Shown here: positions 10,560 through 22,582 of the stretch, piece by piece
How the letters are laid out: each line of letters opens with the position of its first letter
Numbering within the stretch: position 1 is the first letter of the stretch
NCBI GenBank assembly: GCA_001600875.1
Contig: BCLD01000003.1
Span: 347,712-411,711 of the forward strand
Reading direction: 5' to 3'
Source of the DNA: Solicoccozyma terricola
Lineage: Eukaryota > Basidiomycota > Tremellomycetes > Filobasidiales > Piskurozymaceae
Length of the DNA: 64,000 nucleotides
The notes under the pieces: model-generated
The model's database searches: none
The model's input: the letters and a program-made list of their open reading frames with translations, nothing else
What the model was told of the DNA's origin: nothing
Made by a program: the position numbers and the translations under genes

Positions 10560-10853
10560 CATCTACAACACCGTTGCCAAATCCAACGCATCCACCGCTA
10601 GACAAGCCTCCTCTTCCAGTCTGTCGTTGAGGTTATTTGGCGGTACCCTGAGATGGAAACGGCAGGTCAGTCGGCTCAACTCGTCAACCGTTGTCCATTC
10701 GTACTCACATAGACACCTCCTGCCTGATCGAATCAATCACCCCATTCGACTCCGCTTTCCAAGCTACCCTGAACTTATCCTCGACCTTGACCTTCTGATC
10801 CGCCGGAATCCCTTGGTGTATAGCAAGCTGTTTACGGGGATAAATTTTTTGAG
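10560..10853 (-). pseudogene. 3' end of an unidentified gene
   Basis: Read leftward, the segment IHQGIPADQKVKVEDKF...IRQEVS ends at a good donor (GTGAGT). It splices over a CTGAC branch site to VPPNNLNDRLEEEACLAVD and a TAG. The amino-acid composition and clean splice join look like a real C-terminus. Upstream there is an in-frame TGA at about 10,853 and then the end of the regulator gene, so the 5' part is missing. I do not recognise the family. Confidence 0.4.
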
Positions 10854-10911
10854 TGTTTTGTCATAGAATAGCTTTGTCTGATTCTAAATTCAACTTGCCT
10901 GACAAAGTCAC

Positions 10912-13900
10912 TCAATATGCGCCGTGATTCATTCCCATGTACGCAAGATACTGGGTATTTTGCAACAATTCATCCCAATCCAAGAGTCTAAAGCAAGGCA
11001 AAGGTCGACCTTCTCAGCTACCTCCTTCGCCAGACTTCAACGGTTCCAATCCACTTACCCGATGTCACCGGAATCCATATTTTGCTGATGGTGTTGATTG
11101 CTCGCAGAAAACAGATTCGGCAGCTCCGATCCGAAGCATAGGTCGTTACCGACATCGCTTCGCATCGCTTGAATATTTCCAGAGATATTTGGCATTGGCA
11201 ACCTCGTTGACATTGAGGTTGCTCGCCCTTTCAAAGTGTCCATCATATTCATTGATTCCTGGGAGACGAAAACAGATTCATCCATTTAATCAAGGGCGGC
11301 ATGAATCGGACTCGCATACCTGCAGATATCCTTTATGCCCGGCTCCTTCGCTTCCAGTCAGCCGGCAATGACCCTTCATTGCCTCTTCCAACACATTCTC
11401 TACCTTATGTCTGTCGGGAGCGTCTTCATAAACTATCAAGTAGACGAGCAGGACGGTGATGCTGCAAAACGTGAAATAGGCCGCGTTCTTGTTCATAAGA
11501 AAGAGACGTGAGCCATCGGACACCAGGAGGCTTGTTAGGCACCCGCGTCCCCCCGAGAGGGGGGGGGAAGGTACATACCCAGTAGGTCTGGTTAAACTTC
11601 ATGTTGTCCTTGATTTCTGCCGCCATTTGGGCAATGTTCATCGCTGCATGAACGCAATGTTTCACCTCAACCGCCATTTCGTCGGTGTGAACAGTTCTGA
11701 ATTGATTTCCATTGGGCAGATGCTGAAGGAATTCCTCGAGGAGGAAACTACGATAAAGAAATAGTTTTGTGTACCAATATGCACCGTGTACTGTTCGCCT
11801 TTGCCTGCGACAGCGGGAAGACTGGTCAACGACTTTTAGCTGTCCCTTAAGGGGAGAGATAAATTGAACAAACCTTTCGAACAGATGAGGTAATTTGAAG
11901 AACGCTGTTGTCGTCGTACTGGATTGAGGGACGAAGAACTGAGGCGCTTGCTCTTCCCAAGCATCCAGCTCCATTTGTATCTCAGAGACGATGGCCTTTC
12001 GCCTCTCTGGGGATAGCTTGTCCGGTGAGTATAATCGCGTGACGATGTGTCCAATGATGCGACTGAGTTTGATGTGCTCGAGAGCACCCGCCAGAGCCTG
12101 AAACTCGTCTTCTGGAGTAGATTCCCCCGACACTCGAGCCTGTCCTGGCAGCACATCGGGATACACCTGCGTGATCTCATTTTCGTCGAAAAGTACAGGG
12201 AGCCCGATGACCGCGGATAGGTATCTGTTTGTTATTACGAGCGTAGCTACCACGGTAAATCAGGTCACAGCATGCGCTGACTTTTGACTCGGACATTGGA
12301 AGGATACTGACCTGTCTAACATGAACATGCTCCAAAATACTCTTTTACGAGCCTGGTCCTCATGATATGGTAAATTGTTACGAACAATGTGAAGCCCCAA
12401 CAATTGGCCTAATCTGCTGGCCATTCCCAGAGATAACCAAGCCGACTGGAAGCGGGACAGTGCCAGATGGAATTGGGTCTGGGGAAAAACACCCAGCGGA
12501 GAGTTAGCAAACAACGCATATCTGAACAGTGACAGCGTACCATGAGGATGTAAGACTTGACCATCAAAAGCGATGGGACCATTGATTGAAGGATTTTATC
12601 GAGATGGTTTTGAGCTGCTCTGAACAAGCGCACACTGTACATGAGACATGTCAGTTGCAACGCCTCGTTTGAAGACTTCAGTCATTCTCACGCTTGTGGC
12701 TCGTAAATTTTGAGATCCACGCCTTTCATACTGGAAGACCACAGGCAACTGTTTCGACGTTGCGACGGTAGGTAACGAATCAGTAGCAGCTTGCTTGTAG
12801 CCGTTCTTCGGGGTTGACAGATAATTAACACACCCCAGTGATAAAACAAGAAGTAACACGAGTCCCCTCTCATCTTTGGACGATTGAGACTCGGGTTCAT
12901 AAAATCGATTCAAAAGATCATCGATTGTTCTCCGATCCAGATACCGATATGTAACGCTTGCATGATCGAAAAAACACTGAACATAGCTTTGCGATGTCGC
13001 CTTGTCGGGTAGAAACAACAGGTCCGTAGTTGCATCTAGCTTTCTTTCACGCTCAAATGATACGCCTCGTGGAAACGACGAGAGCGAGGCGGTGTTAGTG
13101 AGATGCCGGTGTATTCTATTGAGAAAGCCCATACCGCTCGCATCCCCTGTGGGTGTGTTCCAAGTTAAAACAAAACGTCCGCCAGCAGAACGGGGGAAAA
13201 AATGGAAAGCAAAAACCCAACAAAATCGAGCGGGTTAGCCCTCTAACCCTACACGCCTGCCGTGTTAAATGCCAGCCTCCACTTACCCGAGTCAACCGTT
13301 TGGGTGGATGGGATTGTTTCCGTGAATGGATCGTTGATTGGAAGAGGCGGTGACATCAAAATCCCCTCCGGTAAGGTAGTGAGCCCAATTGCTCGGCTTG
13401 TGTCAGAATTCACTTGAGAGGACGTGATAGGACCCGTGGTGGTGCCGCCACCTTCATCCCAGTTGATGTCGAATTGAATGTTGGCGAAAGGTTGTGATTG
13501 ATCCATTGCTGAACAAGAGGGTCTACTGTTCTGCGCTTGAGAAGACGTACCAGCTTCTAATTGGTTTGTGGAATTGTAGAATTCTGAAAAGGACGACGAC
13601 GACGCTTGGTTTGGTCGTTGCAGAGTATCGGATGCTTCCCGTCCAGAGCTTTCGGATTGATGATCGGAGAGGGTCGCCTGAGGAGCTGTAGTGGATATGC
13701 CATCTATCCTTCTTGATTTGGTCCTTCTCTGATCAACTATGACGTAGGTACACTCTATAGTTGTTCACAAAGAAAGATTCTGTCAATTCGATTGTTGTCT
13801 TTTTTTTTTCAAAGGGCATTACATACCAACCCACCCTTTGATAAACTCGTGCAACGGTTACAGGGCTGGGGGCAGAAAAGCAAGATCGGACCAAATGTTG

Positions 13901-14183
13901 AACATCGAGTAAGAGCGACGACGATACGTATACCTCCACCACCACGTACCCGACGACCGTCACATTTGACTTTCCCGCCTTTGCATCTATCGCAAGCGCT
14001 TTTCACGACTGCCTTACGCTTCGCCGACACCTCTTGGTTAGCCTGTTTGGGGGACTGCTGATCCGACGAACTACGAGATTCTCGGGGAAGGGAGAATGCC
14101 TGCTGGTTGTTTTCCGGTTGGGATTGTGGTCGACCCAAGTGATACCCGAATGTAGATGCGTCTCGGATATCCTTGTCCATCAC
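10912..14183 (-). CDS. Zn2Cys6 transcription factor with Fungal_trans domain
   Basis: The start is at 14183 (MMDKDIRD; the second Met is possible). The DNA-binding cluster is split by an intron: CDRCKGGKVKCDGRR, then PCNRCTSLSKGG and a final Cys. Downstream exons give the fungal-specific regulatory domain: YVQCFFDHASVTYRYLD, the GMASRLGQLLGLHIV and RKRVFWSMFMLDRSVS segments, and a long helical part. The last exon ends WDELLQNTQYLAYMG...HGAY with TGA at 10912. Multiple short introns are present. The gene lies downstream of and in the same direction as the kinase and aldolase genes, and its own promoter holds a striking CACGTG array. It is a candidate regulator of that group. Confidence 0.88.
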
Positions 14184-14326
14184 ATCCAGCCGTGTTCGCG
14201 AGCTAGTACAACAACCAACGGGGCAAGTGGTACAAAGTACTAATCACGTTGTTCACGTTGGCTCAGCTGGGCTATGCTGTAGAATGACAGATGGATAGAT
14301 GGTCCATCGGTGGAGGCCGTCAATGT

Positions 14327-14480
14327 CACGTGTTTATCTGCAAAGTTCGGCTGAGACCGGTCCGGGGCAAGTCGCGAGGACACAGTAGACACGTGATATT
14401 GCAATACGATTTCACGTGATAGTACTTATTGCAATGACGATTTCACGTGATAGTCTACATCCCAACGACGCGTTCACGTG
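14327..14480. promoter_or_regulatory. Array of five CACGTG sites
   Basis: CACGTG occurs at 14327, 14390, 14413, 14444 and 14475. The last three sit in TTCACGTGA and are exactly 31 bp apart (three helical turns). Two of the intervals share the sequence ATTGCAAT. The array fills the 313 bp between the regulator start (14183) and the kinase stop (14497), so it should control the regulator. CACGTG is the target of bHLH factors and of some fungal bZIP/centromere-type factors. Which one acts here is unknown. Confidence 0.7.
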
Positions 14481-14496
14481 ACAGACGCGACGCGAT

Positions 14497-17130
14497 CTAA
14501 CACCACGCGCCCAGGAACCCCTGCAGGAACGCGACGACGCCGACAGCACCTGGATCTGGGACAGACTCGGCGGACAAGGCGGTCTGGTCGACGTAAGCAG
14601 CTCGTCCAGCCTGTAAACCCCCGAATTTCATTTCATCAGTTACACTACCCCCCGCTGATTCATTAGGCGACGATACATACCTTGGCTCTCAAATTCCGGC
14701 CTTGCTCCGTGGCTGCTTCAGCATTTCGTAGAGCCACGGTAAATCCATCTTTCTCCAGAGACTTGATAAAGGCATCCAATGGATCCACCAACGTTCGCGA
14801 GGGTGGTCGTGCTCGAGTATAACAGTACAGCTTATCTAGTGCGGAAGATAAAGCTTTGGTCGGTGGCTCAGTCCTCAACGCAGCCGCTAAAGCCGAGAGA
14901 AAGATCGAGTATAACGCTCCAGAGGTTCCTATGATAGCAAAGCGAAAAAAACCCCCTCCGTCATTCAAAAAGAAGGGACTTCCGGATTGAAACCAAACGG
15001 CGCCTACCTCCCATGTTATTCTCAGCGACCTCGGAAGCTGCCAATACAAAAGCAACTAAATCCGTTCCATCAACATAGCCTTTTGTGATCTGTTTCAACA
15101 AGCCTGTTGAAAGGGTACAACGCCGGCTCAGTTCAGCGTGACACATTATAACGAGAAAACGACGACAGTGGGAGATGACAACAGACCTTCAGCACCAGCT
15201 TTCAAGGTCAAACCACAATCGCCGTCACCGGCGATCGTGTCGAGTCGAGTGATCTCTGGCTCTGCATGAATGATAGCCTCCAAGCCTGATTTCATCGTTC
15301 CGATGAACTTTAACGCTTCCTGCTCTAGATATTCAAGTGATTTGTTTCAAAATCAGGGAAAGATAGAAGCTTCACCAGATGAACCAGACAACGCGGGAAC
15401 TTACTACTTTGAAGAGCGCCTGTCGCACCCCCTGCTCTTTCCTCCGCCACCACAGCAATTGACCGATCGATGAATTCTACTTGAGATCGTGGCATCTGTT
15501 TGGCTGCATTTTTCCAGGCAATAGCAGTGGACGGTGCATCCAAAAGGTTCAGTATTTCTTGGCAAGTTTGCGATGAGGAAGAATCGGCTTTTGGAAGGAG
15601 AAGTAGAGTAAGGGAGAATCCGGGCATGTTGAGAGACGTCTACAATTGAATAAGCGGTTAGACCTGCATTTCACTCTCCGTCTTCCCTCCAAAAACAAGG
15701 GATTCTATGTAACAATAGAAAAGGACATACCTGGAATGTTCCCGTGATTGCACGAGCGATTGTGATTCGTTTTTTCTCTAAAGCTTGAACGGAAAATTCC
15801 GTAATCGACAATAGTTCGATTTCGCTCAATCCACCGCTGTTGTTGTGTACAAAGATCCTTGGTAAGTCTTTGCATGTTCAAAATATTAAAAACAAATTCG
15901 GATCTCACAGGTTGTTGACCATAAGGACAACTTCGTCTTTTCCATCATGACGGAAATCTGCAAAAGACCGACCGGCATCTTCGATATCTGTTAGGACATC
16001 GATCATCCTGGCACAAAGAACCGCGGCCGAAGGAATAGGTTTTACGGTTTGGTAGCCCTGCAAGGAGTAAATGTTTGGTTAGGGTCACCATGCAAATCGA
16101 AGCAGGGGAAGTAAAAATAATCACTGGTTCATTATGTATTCCATTCCCCAATTCAATCTCATCAATACCTAAAACTTTCGAGTGCTGAACTTTGCTTGTT
16201 CCTGGGACGTGTACGTGTCCAAGAGAAGCAGCCAAGGTGACTAATCTAGTCCCGAGGAAAAGGGCCATCGATTCACATCTATCGATGCTCGCCCCAGTTT
16301 CCGCCAACGCCCCAACTATCTTCTGAACGAGTACAATTCCTGCCATCCCTCTGGACGGATAGACTAATAATCAGTCAAGAAACAGCAATGCCTGTCAACG
16401 GAAGGGAGAAAGATGCTAAACGCACCGCCTGCCTACTAAAGAACCTTGTCCCTTGTCAACCGATACATCATCCCCTATGATGACGAACCTTGTCTTCAGA
16501 GCTCTTCTCGGATGCGTTGCAGCATACTTTTCCTTGGCAAGGCCGAAGTGCAAAATATCACCTGTGACGTCTCCCAACTCATCAGTTTCGACACATCCCT
16601 TTTTCACTATTACCTGTATATGATTTAACAATGATAAGTGTCCCTGCTTCCGAACCCGCAAGCTCTATCGACCGCATGATCTGACTTAGTTTGGTGTATA
16701 ACAAGTCAGGAACAAAAAGCCTGGCGGGCGAAGTTGAAGGGGAGCTATGGACTTACGCTGCATTGGGACTGGCGAACAACTGTCCAGCCACTGCCGCCGA
16801 TAGCATTCCCTTGCCTACGTATCCAGCATGTCTGATGAGAATCAAATTGGTTGGAGTGAGTTGCTCTTATAGGTAAAGATTGTGGACTCACGATGGCTCG
16901 TGCCCTGAACCACCACCGGATATCAAAGATACTTTGGTATCATCTGGGGTGCGATATAGGACAAGGCTATTTGCATTCAATATCGTTTCAGACGACAGTC
17001 GTGCCAGGCCACAGAGCGAGTCCCAGACAAGGGTACTCGGGTGATTAAGAATGTGTTTGTCTTGTGGTTGCTGGATTAGTGAAGTATTTTTAACGAAATG
17101 GAGGGATTCTCACTCACAAGCTGAGCTCAT
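14497..17130 (-). CDS. Dihydroxyacetone kinase family protein (DhaK-DhaL)
   Basis: The first exon is tiny (MSSA plus one base at 17130); a phase-1 join leads to [16 protein letters not shown]. The DhaK domain shows [40 protein letters not shown] and GNGIHNEPG, whose His holds the triose as a hemiaminal. The DhaL ATP-binding domain shows [24 protein letters not shown] and AAYVDQ before TAG at 14497. It uses ATP to phosphorylate dihydroxyacetone, and related members take erythrulose or other short ketoses. There are about ten introns. Substrate choice cannot be decided from sequence, but the aldolase and SDR neighbours suggest ketose breakdown. Confidence 0.92.
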
Positions 17131-17679
17131 GACGTGGGAAAATGTTTCGTTGAAGTGTTCATCCAAGCGAGGATTGAGACTTGAATCTTGCTCATCTTAT
17201 ATTTGCAGGAAAGGGACCGAAGAAAGTCAAGGGAAACGTCGGGTGGTCAAACGAACCGGATGATGAGCCCCCATCTCCGGTTCCTCTAACCCTTCCCCAC
17301 TGTATTTGCTGAGTGCAAGTTATTTTGCCCTTGCATATCTCCGAGTTACATCTCCGCGAGCAAGCACCCCCGGTGCCCTCGCAAAAGGGTGACCCGCGGA
17401 TACACCCCTGTTAATATTTCTGGCCTCATGCATTGATTTCTCGCTTGCAGCAATGTGGAAAGTTTTCTTCTAATCTCTGCTAAAGAAGATCGTGCCACAA
17501 CGAAGTAAACGATCTGGAGAGCGCGATACACCTCAATGATACTCATCCGCCTTCTCTGTTCACACCGTTTTTTAGTATCGAGAGTGGAAGACGTGAGTTG
17601 CTGTCAAGAGGACAACAGTGCAGGAGTAAAAATATAGCATCTCATCAGGGGGGGTGGCGCTAAATATTGTAAAGTGTCT
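17131..17679. other. Promoter region of the kinase gene
   Basis: This lies between the kinase start and the aldolase stop, both on the minus strand. A small reverse-strand frame (17,346-17,546) lacks any recognisable feature. No gene is supported here. Confidence 0.5.
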
Positions 17680-18691
17680 TTAAGCCTTCCCAGCTGACCC
17701 AGCTACCTCGACCATGAATCTTTCAATCTCCTCAGAGTAGATTTGTACCCCTTTCTCATGCATCTGTGTCAACTCCATCTTCCCTGCATGCTCCTGCAAG
17801 AACTTCATATATCTTTCCCTCACTGTTCGATTTTGGTTGATCTTGACCATTCCGTGTGACATGCCTATCTTGACCATTTTGTCAGAGCAAGGGTGCGTTC
17901 CGTGCAATACCAGGGGACAAGAATCCCCCAAGGCCGCATGGATTTTTGCCAACCTACATGTTGCCATCAAGTGGTCAGTTTCTCATTCCTAATCGAACGA
18001 TCAAGTTCTGATAGTGACTCAGACTTACCGATCGAGCTGCCAATGCTTCTCGGCGCCACCTGGAGGGTATGGACCATGAACATTACCGAAGCTGGGTGCC
18101 AAGAAGTGGACTCCCGTAGTTTCGACAAAGTCCTTGGCCGCAGCCGGATTTGTGTAGATTGCATCCAAATCCAAGTCTGGTAGGCCATCCTCACAACCCT
18201 CCATCCGCCCGATTTCTGCCTCAATGCAAATATTCTTTTCCCTCGCCTTCTCAACGACAGATTTGACATAATCTATGTTTCCCTGTTCGTCGAACATTGA
18301 TCCATCGACCATGATGGAGTCGAAGGGGTACGTAAGTCCCAGTTCCGTATCCTCGGGTTTGAGGCAGTGGTCGAGGTGTAGGGAGATAGGAACTGAAGCA
18401 TTACGAGCAGCATTTGCAGCAAACTCGCAAAAATATCGGCCTTGGTTGTGCATCGTCCAAGGGAAAACCTGAATCAGCGCAGGCGATCGACATCTCTCTG
18501 CTGCCTTTATGACAGCCAGGACCCCTTCGGTGTTATAACTGTCACAAGCAGAGTGTCAAAACACTTCAGAAATCGAGCGTTTGTTTTAGGGTCGCGCTGT
18601 CGACTCACACACAGTATCCTCCGACAGCATAACCACCCTTGCGAGCGTTGTGAATAATCTGATATGTTTTGTTGGTGGCCGGATAGCTCAT
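17680..18691 (-). CDS. Class II fructose/ketose-bisphosphate aldolase family
   Basis: Exons are 18609-18691, 18029-18538 and 17680-17953 (288 aa). The start gives MSYPATNKTYQIIHNARKGG and the first intron joins cleanly to YNTEGVLAVIKAAE. Metal ligands of the class II family are present: HLDHC, the Glu region EAEIGRMEG, NVHGPY and LVLHGT, with a C-terminal catalytic helix. The enzyme splits a ketose phosphate into DHAP (or a related triose) plus an aldehyde. Length and motifs resemble GatY/KbaY/FbaA-like enzymes. It shares a 488-bp divergent promoter with the SDR at 19180. Confidence 0.92.
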
Positions 18692-19179
18692 GGTGGGGAA
18701 TGCACGTCGAGGGAGATTTTGATAGATTTGCCGAAGGTGGGTTTCGTTTTCTCTGTTCCTTTCCCTGTGTTTGTGTTGTTGGGGGGGAGGGAGGGTTTAG
18801 TCTATACGAAGACTTTGCCAATCTCAGCGAGCCTCATATATAGAACTTGTCAATCCCTGCCGGCCTTCGTAAGATAAACGAACGAGTAGGAAAAGTGGAT
18901 GTCCGGGGATGTAGGTCAAGGTTAGTCCTCGGCCCGGTGTTCTCCGTAATCTTCGAAATCGCGATCTCCGGTAAACTTGGGGAAATGCGGAGATTGAATA
19001 TCACGGCCAACGCCGTCGCCGAATAATTAGCGGAAACGGCGAAAGGCTGCTTCTCGTGCACCAAAGTCACATACATATATAGCATGGGATTCCAGGTGGT
19101 AGAAAGGTCTTGCGTACTCACACGCTTGAAAACTCAGCCCATATCCTGCTTTACAGTTTAATCCTTACAACTCCCGATC
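18692..19179. promoter_or_regulatory. Divergent promoter of aldolase and SDR genes
   Basis: TATA-like boxes occur on both sides: TATATATGAGG reading toward the aldolase (near 18,842) and CATATATAG reading toward the SDR (near 19,080). Between them is an inverted repeat, ATCTCCG (18964-18970) and CGGAGAT (18988-18994), with a 17-bp gap. CCG/CGG triplet pairs are typical Zn2Cys6 targets, so this is a candidate operator for the regulator at 10.9-14.2 kb. Confidence 0.55.
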
Positions 19180-20266
19180 ATGTCTGTGCCACTGCCGTAC
19201 TCTGAATACAAAGGCAAGGTTGTCCTTTTGACTGGCATTGGTCAATCCGACAAGGTGGGTTCTCCTTGTCATATTGTGGGTAGTGAATTGCACTGATCAC
19301 CGATTTTGCCTTTCTGTTAGGATTCATGGGGAAATGGTGCAGCGACTGCCCTTTTCATGGCCCGCCATGGTGCCATCATCTTTGGATGCGACTTGACAAT
19401 CGAGCCGGCTGAATACAATAAGAAAAGGATAGAAGAGGAAACAGGTGCAACGGTCGATGTCATGACTGCCGACGTCACGGACGAGAGCAGTGTCAAAGCT
19501 TTGGTAGATGCGTGCATGGCAAAACATGGAAGGATAGATATCCTTGTCAACAATGTTGGTAGATCAGAGCCAGGAGGACCGGCTGAGATCAGTCCAAATG
19601 TGTGGGATGCTCAAGTGAGTAGATTATGAGACACAACTCTTATCTGAGTTACCGACGTCTGAACTTCTGCAATTCCAGATGGCTGTGAACATGAGATCAG
19701 GTATTTCGTTTTGATGATTTAGGCCAGCGTTCTCAGGTTGATTTGTATCTTCCAGTCTATCTCTGCTGTCACTTCGTTCTTCCAATCATGGAGGCACAAG
19801 GAGGCGGTGTAGTTGTGAATGTGGCTTCAATTGCCGCTCTTCGTTACATTGGTAAAGCTCAGGTCAGTATTGGACAAACAACCGACAACACAAATCTTGC
19901 TGGATCTGACATCATTTCCTAACCTGGCATATCTCTCAGGTCGGTTACTCTGCATCTAAAGCGGCTGTCATTTCGTTCACTTCCGCTACCGCCGTGCTCT
20001 ATGCACCTAAAAATATTCGAATGAATGTCATCATTCCCGGTCTCATGGCAACTCCGCTGTTAAAGCTCTTGGCGGACAAGTATGCTAATGGAGATTACGA
20101 GGGGTTCGCGGCAAAGCGAAACGCACAAGTACCAATGCAAAAAATGGGAGATGCTTTCGATGTGGCGAATGCTGCTCTGTTCTTAGCTTCAGATATGGCT
20201 CGGTACATCACCGGTCAGCAGTTGGTTGTTGATGGTGGTATCACATGCTCCACTGGGAGAGTTTGA
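19180..20266 (+). CDS. Short-chain dehydrogenase/reductase (classical SDR)
   Basis: Exons are 19180-19254, 19321-19614, 19679-19700, 19756-19862 and 19940-20266; all joins keep frame (274 aa). The cofactor loop is unusual: LTGIGQSDK, then DSWGNGAAT, with an insertion relative to TGxxxGxG. The rest is canonical: D in GCDLT, the NNVG motif, and the S/Y/K active site NVASI...YSASKAA, with IIPGLMATP after it. It should oxidise or reduce a hydroxyl group with NAD(P). By position it could make the ketose used by the kinase and aldolase. That role is inference. Confidence 0.9.
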
Positions 20267-20844
20267 TTACATATATGACGGATGTGTTATTGAATTTCCC
20301 CTGCTTCTCAACTTGGTCAGAAACTGCTTTTGGCCTGAAATATGACCGACTCCTTGGCTGCAACAGCTAACATGCCATAAGCATGCTCCGTGTTTCTCTC
20401 GGGTTTGTCTTTCAACACGAACTCACCAAACGAGGGGATGCAGTTGTTTATACGACGTTCGTTGCAGATTTTCCAACCATTGCGGCGAGATGTCATACAA
20501 AATATTCACCCTCTACATAGGGTTGTGATAAATGAACCCCCAAGTTGAATGTGCAGAGAGAACGAGCCCATCTCTCGCAAGATTACTGATACCGGTCCGA
20601 GCGATCTCTCAAAAAAGGGGATGTGTGATTCGGCTCTCCGGGCGTCTGCATCGGGGCTCAACTGATTGCCGATAACCAAAAGTGAAGAAATTGATCTGAT
20701 ATTTTGACAATGTGAAGTAAAAACTATCAACCTTCTTGGAATCGTTCCCTTTCTCACAACCTCCAATGATATTCGCCTTCACCCGTTCACGCTGGTCCAA
20801 TCCCAACAATGTCCCTTGGCAAGGGAATTCCACATGGCTCAGAA
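20267..20844. other. Intergenic spacer
   Basis: No frame with a recognisable domain. It lies between the convergent ends of the SDR gene and the decayed permease. Confidence 0.5.
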
Positions 20845-21660
20845 AACGTATCTACGGAAAGGAATTTGGATTAGGCTTCGCACTGTTACTTTGAACGTGT
20901 CTCCAAACCCGAGTCTCACCTGAAGTCTGGGTTCTTGATGTCCGTCAAGTCTGCGAAAGCATTCTTATGCTCGATGATTACGCCCTGTATTGATTGATTG
21001 ACAAGTCAGTATATGATATGGCATTCGAATGTATCCCATGCTCACCTCGGTGTTGTCTCCCGCTGCCTTTTCCGCTGCTGCCTTCTTCTCTTTATTGCGC
21101 TTCACCAACAGAAAACGCGTAGTGACGCAGATTATGATGTAGAATACTACGAATATTGAAATATGACCCCATTAGAAGGCGGTGATACTCCGCTACGATC
21201 AGAAATGACATGCCATAAAGAGCCACATGGGCGGTAAATCCCTTCGTGTATCTGGGAGCATCTTGTGCCTGTAAAGATCAGGCCATCGGCGGCTAAGGGT
21301 GGTGTGCGAATATAGGTATCTAGGTAGCTTTTGTTGGATATCAGCCCTCTACACGTGCAGGTAATCATGTGACTTCTGCTTCCTATCTTAAGTCGAAACT
21401 TCCCCTTCCACCTGGGCTCTTTTCTCTTCAACATCATCACAGTTGCTGAGAGAGAGATCCCAGGTATGTTCTTCTGTATCCTATACATTCCATGTAACAT
21501 CATCACAGTTGCTGAGAGAGAGATCCCAGCCTGGTGTTCAACAGCTTTGACACTAACCTGGAACACTTGTGGCCCAATAACGCTACCCGTGGAAAATCTG
21601 ACATTGGTCATTTGGGTGGACAGGGCGACTAGAATGCCGTATATCGGTAAAGGATGAGGT
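20845..21660 (-). pseudogene. Decayed MFS permease (allantoate permease-like) C-terminal half
   Basis: Read leftward the fragments are IYGILVALSTQM...GSVIGPQVFQ, DAPRYTKGFTAHVALYG, then IFVVFYIIICVTTRFLLVKR with the tail NKEKKAAAEKAAGD, then DLTDIKNPDFR|YVF and a stop near 20,845. These match the last helices and tail of Dal5/ACS-type permeases. The N-terminal half is absent and the frames do not join at 21,150-21,210. A 34-bp direct repeat (21430-21463 and 21496-21529) interrupts the coding sequence. Confidence 0.75.
21430..21529. repeat. 34-bp direct repeat with 32-bp spacer
   Basis: The sequence beginning AACATCATCACAGTTGC and ending GAGATCCCAG occurs twice without mismatch, at 21430-21463 and 21496-21529. 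It lies inside the decayed permease and is probably a local duplication from replication slippage or break repair. Confidence 0.85.
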
Positions 21661-21954
21661 TGGAGGTTTGTTTCCTGTAGTATCCCAGATGGTCGCTCTC
21701 CCAAAGATGAGGAGTTCAATACAAGGCACGATATTTATCTTCAACTGGCGAGCTTCGAGGCGAAGGCAAGGAGACTGGGGGGTCCGACCCTGGGGCCCCC
21801 GATCTCATGGTTGTTTCGGACTGAACTTCGGCAGCTGCAAATGTTATTCCCCACTTTTAAACGCCGAGGCGGTGCAAGATTGCGTCCCTGCTGCGTTCCG
21901 ACATGACAATTCTAGACTCTTCATTTTTACAACCTCAAATCCACTCAAATCAAG

Positions 21955-22582
21955 ATGGGCCCCATTACCCTTATGCCACAGTAGGGTTGTGCCTTTCTGG
22001 TTCAGCAGAATTGACTGAAGGCTGACGTTGTCCCCCGCCCATCACCAGCGATGATATTAAGGGACGTTTCTTGATCGTCGGTGAGTGTGCAGCTGATCTG
22101 GAGCTCTGTACACCTGACTTCTCTGATCACCTTTCATACAGCCCAAATGTTCGCCAACGAGGGCCAAGGCGACACCTTGGAAGACCTGCTCGTCAAGGTT
22201 GCAAAGTACTCGAACGACAAGAGCAAGGAGCCCTTGACGATCTCGTCAGTGATTGAGAGGCTTAACCCGCCAGGGAGTGCACTGCCTGAATCTTGCAACG
22301 CCCTGACTGAATCTTGCACTTTTTGTCCAGCTATCGTGTCCTCAGAGGAGCTGGTCCTGATCGTAACACATTCAACATCATCGAAGAGTAAGGGATTTTG
22401 ACTCAAACATTTCTATGCCACTCCAACGAGTCTAAACATCATACTTGCCACCACCTTTTAGATACCAGAACCGCGATGGAATCAAGCACCATCGCACTAG
22501 CGAGCCCTACCTTGCCCTCAGGAACTCCGGAACGCTCTCCAATACCATCGTCAACTTCTTTAAAGAAGTTGGCACAGTCTAG
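21955..22582 (+). CDS. ABM-domain (quinol-type) monooxygenase family protein
   Basis: Five exons, 21955-21980, 22049-22080, 22142-22244, 22331-22387 and 22462-22582, give a 112-aa protein beginning MGPITLMPHDDIKGRFLIVA. The pattern matches the antibiotic-biosynthesis-monooxygenase fold: a first strand, the helix DTLEDLLVKVAKYS, strand YRVLRGAG, then FNIIEEYQNRDGIKHHRTSE and a closing helix NFFKEVGTV. Small ABM proteins work as dimers, often on quinones or polyketide-like phenols without cofactors. Its substrate is unknown. High intron density for its size. Confidence 0.8.
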
